From positions 62,001 through 126,000 of the forward strand of contig CAVSDF010000015.1 of assembly GCA_963726715.1 (NCBI GenBank): a DNA stretch of 64,000 nucleotides, in the 5' to 3' direction. Source of the DNA: CAVSDF01 sp963726715. Lineage in GTDB: Bacteria; Bacteroidota; Rhodothermia; Rhodothermales; BA12. The notes beneath the pieces are model-generated. The model worked only from the letters and a program-made list of their open reading frames with translations, searched no databases and had not been told where the DNA came from. A program made the translations under genes and the position numbers. Of this stretch, positions 8,470 through 17,145 are shown piece after piece (positions within the stretch are counted from its first letter, which is position 1; each line of letters starts with the position of its first letter).

Positions 8470-9900
8470 ATGTCCGACCTGTCCACCGCCACGCCCGCCA
8501 CGCCCGACTTCCGCATCGAAACCGACTCGCTCGGCGAGGTCCGCGTCCCCTCGGGCGCGATGTACGGCGCGCAGACGCAGCGCGCGCACGACAACTTCCC
8601 CATCTCCGGCATCCGCTTCTCGCGCCGCTTCATCGAGGCGCTCGGGCTCGTCAAGGGCGCCGCCGCGCGCGCCAACCGCGACCTCGGCATCCTCGACGCC
8701 GACACCGCCGACGCCATCGCCCACGCCTGCGCGAGCGTCGCCGACGGACGCCTCGACGCGCAGTTCGTGCTCGACATCTTCCAGACCGGATCGGGCACGT
8801 CGACCAACATGAACGCGAACGAGGTCATCGCCACGGCGGCGAACCGCGAGATCGGAGACGCCGACCGCGCCGTCCACCCCAACGACGACGTGAACGCGAG
8901 CCAGTCGTCGAACGACGTCATCCCGACCGCCATGCACGTGGCCGCGCGCCTGGCGCTCGTGCAGGACCTGATGCCCGCGCTCGACCGCTTCGCCGCCAGC
9001 CTCGACGCCAAAGCCGCCGAGTTCGACGATGTCGTCAAGTCGGGCCGCACGCACCTCATGGACGCGACGCCGGTGACGCTCGGGCAGGAGTTCGGCGGGT
9101 ATGCGGCGCAGATCCGCGGCTCGATCACGAGGCTGATGATGGCCGCGGCAGAGCTTCAACCGCTCGCGCTCGGCGGCACCGCCGTCGGGACGGGCATCAA
9201 CACGCCGAACGGGTTCGCCAAGAAGGCCATCGAGCACCTGTCGGTGCTGGCCGAGATGGACTTCGTCGAGGCGGCGAACCACTTCGAGGCGCAGTCGGCG
9301 AAGGACGCGTACGTCTTCGCCGCGGGCGCGCTCAACACGCTCGCCGTGAGCCTGATGAAGATCGCCAACGACATCCGGCACCTGTCGTCGGGTCCGACGA
9401 GCGGCCTCGCCGAGATCTCCCTTCCGAGCCTCCAGCCCGGTTCGTCGATCATGCCCGGCAAGGTGAACCCGGTGATGTCGGAGTCGATGATGATGGTCTG
9501 CGCGCGCGTGATGGGCAACGCGGTCACGGTGACGATTGGCGGGCAGCACGGCAACTTCGAGCTCAACGTGATGATGCCGGTGATGACGCACGCGCTGCTG
9601 GAATCGGTCGAGATCCTGACGACGAGCCTCGACGCCTTCCGCACGAGCTGCCTCGACGGCATCACCGCCAACCGAGAGCGCTGCCGCGAGCTGCTCGAGC
9701 GCAACCCGGCTATCGCGACCGCCCTGAACCGCACGATCGGCTACGACCTCGCCTCGAAGGTGGCGAAGAAGGCCGCGAAGGAGGGCCGCAGCGTCCGCGA
9801 CGTGGTGACCGAAATGGGCATCCTCCCCGACGGCGCCGACCTCGATTCGCTCCTCGATGTGCGCGAGATGACGCAGCCCGGCATCCCCGGCGAGCACTGA
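8470..9900 (+). CDS. fumC: Class II fumarate hydratase
   Basis: 476-aa fumarase of the TCA cycle, hydrating fumarate to L-malate without an iron-sulfur cluster. The lyase superfamily signature GSSIMPGKVNP lies at residues 324-334. Other conserved segments are SGTSTNMNANEV, the substrate-site NDDVNASQSSNDVIPTA, and GRTHLMDATPVTLGQEF. The length is in the family range. The ATG at 8470 gives the usual short N-terminus before FRIETDSLGEV. It is divergent from panC and convergent with the next gene, whose stop is only 12 nt away. No lesion is visible. Confidence 0.96.
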   Translation: MSDLSTATPATPDFRIETDSLGEVRVPSGAMYGAQTQRAHDNFPISGIRFSRRFIEALGLVKGAAARANRDLGILDADTADAIAHACASVADGRLDAQFVLDIFQTGSGTSTNMNANEVIATAANREIGDADRAVHPNDDVNASQSSNDVIPTAMHVAARLALVQDLMPALDRFAASLDAKAAEFDDVVKSGRTHLMDATPVTLGQEFGGYAAQIRGSITRLMMAAAELQPLALGGTAVGTGINTPNGFAKKAIEHLSVLAEMDFVEAANHFEAQSAKDAYVFAAGALNTLAVSLMKIANDIRHLSSGPTSGLAEISLPSLQPGSSIMPGKVNPVMSESMMMVCARVMGNAVTVTIGGQHGNFELNVMMPVMTHALLESVEILTTSLDAFRTSCLDGITANRERCRELLERNPAIATALNRTIGYDLASKVAKKAAKEGRSVRDVVTEMGILPDGADLDSLLDVREMTQPGIPGEH

Positions 9901-9912
9901 GCGGCGGCGACC

Positions 9913-10335
9913 TCAGCGCAGCCGCAGCGTGTCGGCGCCCGCGAGTTTGGCGACGTGGCAGCCGTCGTTGCCGATGCGGTAGACGCCCGCGACGGCCAGC
10001 CCGTTCGTGCTCGCGTTGACCGTCATCGTCTCGCCCGACGGCGTGATGCGCGTGCCGTCGTCGGCGATGGTGTAGCGGCCGTTCGCCGGGCCGTTTCCTG
10101 CGATTCCGCGGTCGGTCTCGACGAGCGAGCCATCGGTGCGGCGCACCTCGACGCGGGCGCCGCCGACGGGCCGGTCGAAGCCGTCGACGAGGACGAAGCC
10201 GACCGAGCGGAAGTCCATCGTGCAGGCCATCTGCCCGCCGTCGGGCGCAGGCGCGGCGGCGCGGGGCGTGCGGCAGCCGGTGGCGGCGACGGTGGTCAGG
10301 GCGGCGGCGAGGAGCGGGGCAAGGGGGGCGCGCAT
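9913..10335 (-). CDS. Lipoprotein of unknown function, paralogue of the next gene
   Basis: 140-aa predicted lipoprotein. The N-terminus has a hydrophobic signal ending in a lipobox (VAATGC, Cys near residue 21). The mature part contains repeated short strand patterns and ends NDGCHVAKLAGADTLRLR. The same ending (TDGCHVRKISGPDMLVLR), with matching cysteines, occurs in the gene at 10438-10869, so the two are tandem paralogues. No known domain was recognised; a small beta-sandwich, carboxypeptidase-regulatory-like fold is possible from the VDGFDRPVGGARVEV segment. An in-frame ATG 12 codons upstream exists, but the start at 10335 places the signal peptide correctly. Confidence 0.65.
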   Translation of the reverse strand: MRAPLAPLLAAALTTVAATGCRTPRAAAPAPDGGQMACTMDFRSVGFVLVDGFDRPVGGARVEVRRTDGSLVETDRGIAGNGPANGRYTIADDGTRITPSGETMTVNASTNGLAVAGVYRIGNDGCHVAKLAGADTLRLR

Positions 10336-10437
10336 GGGGCATCGGGGGAACGGTTCGGCGCAAGAACGCACCGCCGCCGCAGACCGCGCCCCCGGTTGCC
10401 GGATCGTTGCGGCGCCTCGGACGCATCGCCCGCGCCG

Positions 10438-10869
10438 TCAGCGGAGCACCAGCATGTCGGGGCCGGAGATCTTGCGGACGTGGCAGCCGTCGGTGCCGAC
10501 GACGAGATCGGCGGTGCCGCTCAGGTTGCCCGCGCGGGCGCCGACGCGGATCGTTTCGCCGCGCCGGACCACGGTGATGCCATCGTTGACCCCCTCGATC
10601 CTCGGAGGCCCCACGCCAGGGCCTGAAATCGGCACGACGCATCCGCCCTGCTCCGTCTCGGTCGGGCAGACGAGCGAGGTGCCATCGGCGCGCGTCACCG
10701 TCGCCGAGCTCGGCACGACAGGCGCGGCGCGGGCGTCGACGACGGGCAGGCTGACGCTTGCGAAGATCGCCGTGCAGGCGCGTCCCTCGTCACCGACACC
10801 GTCGAACGGGCACCCGGTGAGGACGGCTGCGAAGGACAGAGCGGCGAAGAGGGCGAGGCGGCGGCGCAT
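10438..10869 (-). CDS. Lipoprotein of unknown function, tandem paralogue
   Basis: 143-aa predicted lipoprotein with signal MRRRLALFAALSFAAVLTGC, lipobox Cys at residue 20. It shares its overall plan and C-terminal TDGCHV.KI.GPD.L.LR pattern with the gene at 9913-10335, about 100 nt downstream on the same strand. Two cysteines in the middle (VCPTETEQGGC) may form a disulfide. A TATCCTTG promoter-like box lies 22 nt upstream of the ATG. Function unknown; the pair probably arose by duplication and is likely exposed on a membrane surface. Confidence 0.65.
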   Translation of the reverse strand: MRRRLALFAALSFAAVLTGCPFDGVGDEGRACTAIFASVSLPVVDARAAPVVPSSATVTRADGTSLVCPTETEQGGCVVPISGPGVGPPRIEGVNDGITVVRRGETIRVGARAGNLSGTADLVVGTDGCHVRKISGPDMLVLR

Positions 10870-10891
10870 CGGGGTCGGCGGGTGGATCGTG

Positions 10892-10899
10892 CAAGGATA
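10892..10899 (-). promoter_or_regulatory. Putative -7 box for the paralogous lipoprotein genes
   Basis: TATCCTTG on the minus strand, 22 nt before the ATG at 10869, of the same TAnnTTG type and at the same distance as other candidates in the window. Confidence 0.4.
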
Positions 10900-10966
10900 C
10901 GCCCGTACGCAGGCGCCGCACGACCACCGCGCGCGAACCGTCGGCGCTGCGTTCGAACCACGCGGC

Positions 10967-12122
10967 TCAGCGGTAGAGGATGTCGACTTTCTGCGTCGGC
11001 GGCAGGTGGGCGGCGCGGTGCTCGACGGCGCGGAGGGTCGTGCGGGCCATGGCGCGGAAGGCGATTGCGGACACCGACTGCGGCTCGCCGATCACGACCG
11101 GCACGCCGTCGTCGCCGCCCTCGCGCACGTCCTGCTCGATCGGGATCTCGGCGAGGAGGGGCACGCCGAGCGTTTCGGCGAGGCGCGCGGCGCCGCCGCG
11201 TCCGAAGAGGTAGTACTTGCGGTCGGGCAGGTCGGGCGGCGTGAAGTACGCCATGTTCTCGACGATCCCCAACAGCGGCACGTGGACGTTCGCGAACATC
11301 GCCGCGCCCTTGCGCGCGTCGGCGAGGGCGACTTCCTGGGGCGTGCTCACGACGATGGCGCCGGTGAGCGGGAGCGTCTGGACGACGGTGAGCTGGATGT
11401 CGCCGGTGCCGGGCGGGAGGTCGAGCACCAGGACATCGAGGTCGCCCCAGTCGGCGTCGCCGAGGAACTGCTTGACGGCGCGACGTGACCATCGGCCCGC
11501 GCCAGATCATCGCCCGGTCCTCGTCGACGAGCATCCCCATCGAGAGGAGCTTGACGCCGTGCGCCTCGACGGGAATGATCTTGCGGCGCTCGTCGACGCG
11601 CGGTTTGGCGCCGCGCACGCCGAACATGAGCGGCACCGACGGGCCGTAGATGTCGAGATCGACGAGGCCGACGCGCAGGCCGTCGAGCGCGAGGCTCGCG
11701 GCGAGATTGGCGGCGATCGTGCTCTTGCCGACGCCGCCCTTGCCGCTCGCGACGGCCACGAAGTGGCGCACGCCCTCGGGGATGCCCGTCGGGCGTTTGC
11801 CCGCGTTCGGAGCGCCGAGGAGGTCTTCGCCGAGCGAGATCGGCGGCGCATCGACGGTCACATCGACGCGCAGGGCGGGGTCGAGGCCCTCGCGGAGTAC
11901 GCGGCGGCACGCCTCGCCGACGTCGCGGGCGAAGGGCGTTCCCTCGCGCGGCACGACGACGGTGAAAGCGACGCGCGCCGGACCGCCATCGGGGCCGGCA
12001 GGCGCGATGTCGAGGCCGCGGACGTAGCCGAGGCGCACGATGTCACCGCCCGCGCCGTCGAGGGCATCGGGATCGACGACGCGGCGCAGGGTGTCGAGGA
12101 CGAGGTCGGGGGTCGGCGTCAT
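10967..12122 (-). CDS. mrp: Mrp/NBP35-type iron-sulfur cluster carrier ATPase (frameshifted)
   Basis: P-loop ATPase that carries and delivers iron-sulfur clusters. Residues 1-95 form a MIP18/DUF59-like N-terminal domain. The deviant Walker A motif ASGKGGVGKST is at residues 125-135, followed by DLDIYGPSVP and MIWRGPMVTS. The continuation (LDLPPGTGDIQLTV, STPQEVALADARKG, VENMAYF) is in another frame: one surplus base near 11488 breaks the reading right after GPMVTS. With it removed the protein is about 384 aa, normal for Mrp. The CPxC cysteines of some Mrp proteins were not seen near the C-terminus. The ATG at 12122 gives the expected start of the N-terminal domain. Confidence 0.88.
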
Positions 12123-12182
12123 GGAGGCGGTCGGAAAGCGATTCGGAGGCCGCCTTGAAGGCCCGACGTGGCGCGGCGATCC

Positions 12183-12402
12183 GTGAGTTTGTGAGTGGGT
12201 GAGAGGTGCGGCGAGGCGGCGGCGGAAACTCCTCCCTTGGGGGAGGTGGCCCGAAGGGCCGGAGGGTGCGGGGCGATCCAACCACCTGTGGACTCTAAAC
12301 CGCCCCACACCTCTCATCCCGCCTGCGGCGGTCCGCCGCATCGAGGGGGCAGTTTCTCCGGTGCCAGACATCACCTCACCAACTCACCAACCCACCCTCA
12401 CT
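12183..12402. repeat. Composite intergenic repeat: GTGAGTTGG arms around a GGGGAGGT repeat
   Basis: This mostly non-coding stretch upstream of mrp has a GTGAGTTTGTGAGTGGGTGAG arm at 12183-12203 and an inverted counterpart (CTCACCAACTCACCAACCCA and onward) at 12375-12402. Between them lies copy b of the GGGGAGGT/CCGAAGGG repeat (12231-12266). Similar GTGAGTTGG runs occur at 15577-15695, 25020-25058 and 40496-40526. The right arm runs into the stop codon of the DUF4249-like gene. Confidence 0.5.
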
Positions 12403-13279
12403 CCACGACCACCCGCACCGAATCGGTCGAGACGGCGGCAAAGAGGCCGCGGCCGCCGGTGACGTTGGAGACGGGTTCGCGGCGCTCGGGGGCGCTGCGC
12501 GTCTCGACGAAGCGCGCGTACGCCGCCCCGCCCCGCACGACGGCCACGCGCAGGCGGTGCGGGCTGAGGGGCGCCGTCGCGTTCGCCGCCTCGACGGCGT
12601 ACGTCAGCCGCATCTGCCGTCCGCCGCCGGGCGTGGCCGTCGTGCGCGCTTCGGGCAGGACGGTCTCAGACGGGAAGAAGAAGCGCACCGCCACCGTCGC
12701 CGACGGGCGCAGGGCGAGGCGCACCCACGGCGCCTCGTCGCCGTCGGAGGAGGGCGCGGCGCGCCAGTAGGCGGTGACGGTGACGGGGTAGACGAAGCCC
12801 TCGCGCGTGACGACCTCGGCGATGAGCGCCGGATCGAGGCCGAACCCGAGTTCGTCGATGAGCGCCGCGCGCACCGGGAGGGCCGTTCGGGTGACGCGGA
12901 CGCTGTCGAGCCGCATCGGCGCGACGACGCGGGTGAGGGCCGAGACCGCGGGCGCGCCGTCCCACCGCGCCGAGAGCGCCACCTGCTGGCCGGGCGCGAG
13001 CGGCGCCGGAAGCACGGCCCGGTAGCGCCCCTGCCCCATCCCGACGAGCGCGACCGGCAGGCCATCGACGGCGAACGTGGCCGCGGCGCCGTCGGCGGAG
13101 TCGTCGCCCGGGTCGCCGGGCGCACGGGCGCGGCGCAGCGTGACGACGGGCGCCGCCTCGCCCGTCTCGACGATCCCCTCGACGACGAGGCCCGGCTCGA
13201 ACGACGGGCTGGAGGCGTCGCAGGCGGCGAGGCTCAGCGACGCCACGAGGGCCGCGGCGAAGGCGCGGCGCACGCTCAC
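12398..13279 (-). CDS. DUF4249-like outer-membrane lipoprotein
   Basis: 293-aa predicted lipoprotein. A signal peptide ends in the lipobox LSLAAC, and the mature chain begins DASSPSFEPGLVVEGIVETGEAAPVVTL, matching the start of DUF4249 proteins (acidic linker then a strand reading xLVVEGxI). Those Bacteroidota lipoproteins are often encoded near TonB-dependent receptors, but none is visible here. The GTG start at 13279 overlaps the TGA stop of the upstream M1 peptidase by four bases (GTGA), implying translational coupling and a shared transcript. The assignment rests on the N-terminal pattern; the C-terminal half is not diagnostic. Confidence 0.6.
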   Translation of the reverse strand: MSVRRAFAAALVASLSLAACDASSPSFEPGLVVEGIVETGEAAPVVTLRRARAPGDPGDDSADGAAATFAVDGLPVALVGMGQGRYRAVLPAPLAPGQQVALSARWDGAPAVSALTRVVAPMRLDSVRVTRTALPVRAALIDELGFGLDPALIAEVVTREGFVYPVTVTAYWRAAPSSDGDEAPWVRLALRPSATVAVRFFFPSETVLPEARTTATPGGGRQMRLTYAVEAANATAPLSPHRLRVAVVRGGAAYARFVETRSAPERREPVSNVTGGRGLFAAVSTDSVRVVVE

Positions 13280-15001
13280 GATCCCTCGGCGACCTCGCCG
13301 CCGGAGAACAGCATCCGCACGCCGGGGTCGAGCACGAGCCGCGCCGGGCGCACCGCCGCGGGCAGGCGGAACGTGTGTGCGGGCGCATCCACATCCACAC
13401 GTACGACCTGCATCGCGCCACTGGATGCACCGATTGCGCCCTCGATGCCGATGTCGAGCGGGAAGGCGAAGGCGCCACCGGGCTGGGTCTGGCGGAGGGT
13501 GACGACGACCTGGCGCGCGGCGGCGTCGTAGCGCCACGTGGCGGCGAGGTTCGGGATCTCCGAGCGGCGCGTCCACTGCGCGAAGAACGCGGCGTACGAC
13601 TCGCCCGACTCGGCCTCGAAGGCCGCCTGCAAATCGGACGTCACCGCCGTCCGTCCGCCCGTGGCGCAGGAGGTAGCGGCGGAGGGCGGTCCAGAAGACG
13701 CGCTCGCCCGCGCGCTCGCGCAGCAGGTGCAGCACCCACGCGCCGCGCGGGTAGACATTGGCGTCGAGCATCTCGAGCGGCTCCGTGCGCACCGTGTCGA
13801 CGACCGGCACGCGGGTGCGGGCGAGGAACGCGGCGACGGTGACGCGGTCGGCGGCCATGCCCACTCTCAAGGCCGCATCGCCGCGGCGGTGGGCGGCCCA
13901 GACGTGCGCGAGGTAGGTGGCGAAGCCTTCGGAGAGCCACAGGTGCGACCACGACGCCTCGGTGGCCCAGTTGCCGAACCACTGGTGCGCGATTTCGTGG
14001 GCGAGCAGGCCCTCCTGCGAGCCGTCGCCGCGCGCCGACCGGGCGTTGTAGAAGATGGCGCCCGCGTTCTCCATCCCGCCGAAGCGCGTCCGGCTCTGCA
14101 CGTTGGCGAGCTTCTCGAAGGGGAACGGCGCGAGGAGCGAGTCGAAGAAGGCGACGATGGGCACGGCGGCGCTGTACTCGCGGAAGCCCGCCGCGCGCTC
14201 GTCCGCGAACACCCACGACTCCACCGCCACCCGCCGCCCGCCGCTGCCGACGACCTCTCCGGCGGTCTCGATGGCGAACGGCGCGGCACCGAAGACCATC
14301 ACCTTCGTCGAGATCGGCACATCGGCGCGGTAGCGCGTCTGGCAGGCGCTCGCGGTGCAGGTGCGCGCCTCGAAGCGCCCGTTGGCGACGACCGTGAGGG
14401 CGGCGGGCGCGGTGACGGTCCACGTGACGGTCGCCTTGTCGGACGGGTGGTCGCGCGTGGGGAGGTAGTGGCGGGCGCGCTCGGGCCAGTTGTCGCCGAA
14501 GTACGCCGTCTGCCCGGCGGCGTCGGTCGAGCGGATGAGGCCGTCGGCGGGCTGCCCGTGGTAGACGACCCGCACGCGCCAGACCGCCGACCCGGTCGCC
14601 CCCGGCGTGGCCGGCGCCGCAACGGCCGACGCGGTCGGCATCTCGATGGAGAGGCGGTCGGCGGCGTGCTGCCAGCGCACCGGCGCGAGCGCGGCGCGTC
14701 CGACGTCGGGCGCGGCGAGGACCGAATCGACCGTCATCCCGAACCGACTGCCCGGCATCCGTCCGATGAGGTCAAGCGCAAGGCCGGGCGCGGCGCAGGC
14801 CCCGCGCGGGCACGGCGGCGTGGCCACCCGCAGCGTGGCCGACGCGCGCACGAGCGACGAATCGAGGACATCGACGGCGAACGCGTAGTCGAGCACGTCG
14901 TAGGCCGGAGGCACGGCAGCAGTCCGTGCGCCGGGTTGCGCGGCGACGGGGAGCGCGGCGAGCGCAAGGGCGGCGCAGAGCGCGAGGCGACAGAGCGGCA
15001 T
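13276..15001 (-). CDS. M1 family zinc metallopeptidase (aminopeptidase), frameshifted
   Basis: Exported gluzincin aminopeptidase of about 575 aa. A signal peptide (MPLCRLALCAALALAALPVAAQ) precedes a beta-rich N-terminal domain. The catalytic domain shows the substrate-binding GGMENAG, then the zinc motif HEIAHQWFGNW and the third ligand in LWLSEGFATYL, all required for activity. Near 13655 one base is out of register: RRYLLRHG ends one frame and GRTAVTSDLQAAFEAESG, the normal continuation, resumes in another. The C-terminal part is short compared with ERAP-type enzymes, as in other bacterial secreted M1 members. It is coupled to the DUF4249-like gene by a 4-base overlap. Confidence 0.85.
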
Positions 15002-15080
15002 TCGTCGGGGAATATGGGCAGAGCGGCGCAACGCCGACACGTGCGGGGCGGTGCCGGGCGCGGTGGTGCGGCGGCGGCAG

Positions 15081-15116
15081 CCCCCTCCGCCCTTCGGGCA
15101 CCTCCCCCGCGGGGGA
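15081..15116. repeat. GGGGAGGT/CCGAAGGG interspersed repeat, copy c (inverted)
   Basis: Reverse orientation of the repeat family: CCCCCTCCGCCCTTCGGGCA at 15081-15100, then CCTCCCCC paired with GGGGGAG. It lies in the divergent gap between the M1 peptidase gene and the small membrane-protein gene. Confidence 0.55.
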
Positions 15117-15252
15117 GAACCGCCGCGGAGCGCGGCCAGCGCGCAGCGGCAGGAGGGGGGCCGTGGCGGTGCAGCCACCTCCTCCCACGCCCGTCCCCGA
15201 ACCCGCCCCCACCCCCGACCGTTGGCGCCAGGCCGCCCCCGATCCCCGCCCG

Positions 15253-15576
15253 ATGGAAGCCCCGTACCCGGACCCCTTGCCTGCTGCGCCACCCGCCGCG
15301 CCGCCGCGCCGCCGCGGCCTGCACCCGCGCCACATCGTCGCACTCGCCCTCCTGCTCGTCGTCGGGTTTTTCGTGATGCGCACCGTGCTCGACCCGTACG
15401 GCGACGCCGAGATCGTCGAAGTGCCGCACGGCAACCACTCGCACTTCGTCCCGCGCGATCGCAACCCCGAGGCGTCGATCTCCAACTTCCCGACCTCGTC
15501 CCCCGGCCCCGACCAGTGCGTCACGCCCGACGGACCGCTCGGCGTGCGCCGCGACGGGCGGTGCGTGCAGGGGTGA
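15253..15576 (+). CDS. Small single-pass membrane protein, unknown
   Basis: 107-aa protein, Pro-rich at the N-terminus (residues 1-20), then Arg-rich, with one membrane helix near residues 27-45 (HIVALALLLVVGFFVMRTVL). An outside segment of about 60 residues contains VPHGNHSHFVPRDRNP, which could bind a metal through its three histidines, and one Cys pair (QCVTPDG ... GRC). The ATG at 15253 is chosen because upstream sequence in the same frame is repeat DNA. No family recognised; possible function unknown. A GTG 30 codons earlier is an alternative start. Confidence 0.5.
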   Translation: MEAPYPDPLPAAPPAAPPRRRGLHPRHIVALALLLVVGFFVMRTVLDPYGDAEIVEVPHGNHSHFVPRDRNPEASISNFPTSSPGPDQCVTPDGPLGVRRDGRCVQG

Positions 15577-15695
15577 GGAAGGAGTTGGTGGTTGGTTGTT
15601 GATGGTTTGTCGTTCGTGGCGGGCACGACCCACAACCCACAACGAACGACCAACTCCCCCCACAACCTCACCAACTCGCCACCTCGCCCCCCTCC
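15577..15695. repeat. GTTGGT-type low-complexity inverted repeat
   Basis: A G/T-rich run (GAGTTGGTGGTTGGTTGTTG, 15583-15602) is followed by its A/C-rich imperfect complement (about 15630-15660), ending in CCTCACCAACTCGCC. The stretch is clearly lower in G+C than its neighbours and belongs to the same intergenic repeat type as 12183-12402, 25020-25058 and 40496-40526. Confidence 0.45.
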
Positions 15696-15714
15696 CCGGC
15701 GCGGTATCTTCTGC

Positions 15715-15721
15715 GCAGACC
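15715..15721 (+). promoter_or_regulatory. Putative -7 box upstream of nuoI
   Basis: TATCTTC ending 16 nt before the nuoI ATG, a one-base variant of the TAnnTTG boxes found before other genes in this window. Confidence 0.3.
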
Positions 15722-15737
15722 CAGCCCCCTTTCGCCG

Positions 15738-16457
15738 ATGCCCGGCCAGTACGTCAACACCGCCACGCAGGACGAGCGGACGCTCAAGTTCTGGGAGAAG
15801 ACCTTCCTCCCGCAGGTCTTCTCCGGCCTCGGCTACTCGTTCCGCAAGATGGTCAAGGAGCCCATCTACACCTTCGAGTATCCCGAGGAGCAGTGGTACC
15901 CGCCCGACGTCTACCGGGGCCGCCCGGTGCTCGTCGAGGAGGCGGGGCGCCCGCGCTGCGTCTCGTGCAACCTGTGCGCCCGCGCGTGCCCGCCGATGGC
16001 CATCTCGATGCAGTCGAGCGAGGTCGAGAACGTGAAGGAGCGCGAGCCGGCGTGGTTCGAGATCAACATGCTGCGCTGCATCTACTGCGGCTTCTGCGAG
16101 GAAGTGTGCCCCGAAGAGGCGATCGTGATGTCGAAGGAGTACGACCTGACGTTCGCGCGCCGCGAGGACGCCATCTTCGGCCTCGAAAAGCTGCTCGTGC
16201 CCGCCGAGCGTCTGGTCGACCGGTTCGATTTCCTCGACACCTACAAGGACCCCTCGCAGTCGGCGCAGCCGTGGCAGCACCGCCCGGACAACAACCTGCA
16301 CTCGCTCCGCGACCAGCACTTCCTCACGTGGCTCGTCGAGGAGGGGATGGACGGCCTGGAGGGCACGCACCTGCGCGATACGCCGCTCGTCGCCGACGAC
16401 CGCTCGTGGGGCGGCGTCCGCTCCGGCCCCCACGAGACCGACATCGCCGCCGCCTGA
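15738..16457 (+). CDS. nuoI: NuoI-like 8Fe-8S ferredoxin subunit of complex I
   Basis: 239-aa peripheral subunit that carries two 4Fe-4S clusters passing electrons from NADH towards quinone. Both ferredoxin motifs are intact: Cys 74/77/80/84 (CVSCNLCARACP) and Cys 114/117/120/124 (CIYCGFCEEVCP). The N-terminus (residues 20-70) with YSFRKMVKEPIYTFEYPEEQ is typical of NuoI. A C-terminal extension of about 90 residues goes beyond the core family and may contact neighbouring subunits. No other nuo gene lies beside it, so complex I genes are apparently split. A strong hairpin terminator follows at 16479. Confidence 0.88.
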   Translation: MPGQYVNTATQDERTLKFWEKTFLPQVFSGLGYSFRKMVKEPIYTFEYPEEQWYPPDVYRGRPVLVEEAGRPRCVSCNLCARACPPMAISMQSSEVENVKEREPAWFEINMLRCIYCGFCEEVCPEEAIVMSKEYDLTFARREDAIFGLEKLLVPAERLVDRFDFLDTYKDPSQSAQPWQHRPDNNLHSLRDQHFLTWLVEEGMDGLEGTHLRDTPLVADDRSWGGVRSGPHETDIAAA

Positions 16458-16478
16458 GGCGCCCTGCCGCCCGCGCCG

Positions 16479-16512
16479 AACCTGTCAGGTCCCCCGACCT
16501 GACAGGTTTTCG
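16479..16512 (+). terminator. Intrinsic terminator after nuoI (CTGTCAGG palindrome, copy b)
   Basis: AACCTGTCAGGT (16479-16490) and ACCTGACAGGTT (16497-16508) make a perfect 12-bp stem with a 6-nt loop, ending in TTTT. It is also a member of the CTGTCAGG palindrome family of the window. Confidence 0.75.
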
Positions 16513-16544
16513 CGTCTCCGCCATTCCCGTTTTCCCCGACCCCG

Positions 16545-16979
16545 ATGACCTCCCGCGACATCCTCCTCGACCAGGTCGCCTACCTCGCCGACGAACTGAC
16601 GATGCTGCGCCTCGTCGTCGCCCGGATGCCCGAGACGCTCCACGCGACCCGCCCGCTCGACGGCCAGCACTCGCTCCGCGAGGTCCTCGCCCTCCTCGCC
16701 GCCCGCGACACCGCCCGCCTCACCGCCCTGAGCGCGCCGGACGGCAGCCCCGAGACCACCGACATGCCCGTCCCCATCGGCGCCGACGCGCATCCGACCG
16801 ACGCCCTCCTCGACGCCGCCATCGCCGCGCGTACCGCCCTCCACGCCGCCGCCGCCGCTCTTCCTGACGACGCCTTCGCCCGTGAGGCCCCCGCCCTCCA
16901 CGCCGCCGTCCTCACGGACGCCGCGACGCTTCGCGCCCTCGCCGAGCAGTTCCACGACGCCCAGGGCGTGCGCGGGTGA
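16545..16979 (+). CDS. DinB-like four-helix protein, unknown
   Basis: 144-aa, largely alpha-helical protein. The N-terminal helix pattern (DILLDQVAYLADELTMLRLVVARMPET) followed by HSLREVLALLAARDTARL resembles DinB/YfiT-type four-helix bundles, which are often metal-dependent thiol transferases. The three-histidine metal site of that fold is not clearly present (candidate His at HATRPLDGQH, ADAHP and FHDAQ), so an enzymatic role is doubtful. It stands between nuoI and holA on the same strand but behind a terminator, so it probably has its own promoter. Confidence 0.5.
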   Translation: MTSRDILLDQVAYLADELTMLRLVVARMPETLHATRPLDGQHSLREVLALLAARDTARLTALSAPDGSPETTDMPVPIGADAHPTDALLDAAIAARTALHAAAAALPDDAFAREAPALHAAVLTDAATLRALAEQFHDAQGVRG

Positions 16980-17145
16980 CGCGCTGCCGGAGGCGTGTAC
17001 GGCGTGGGGCCGGATGGGGCAATCGGGCGGCGCGGCTTTCTCATTTGTTACACCAAGTAATTGGGGAGGGTGCGCCATAGGGTTGTCACCCCCACCCTTC
17101 AAATTGGCGCCTGAGAGACGATTTCTCCCTCTCGCCCCCGGCACG

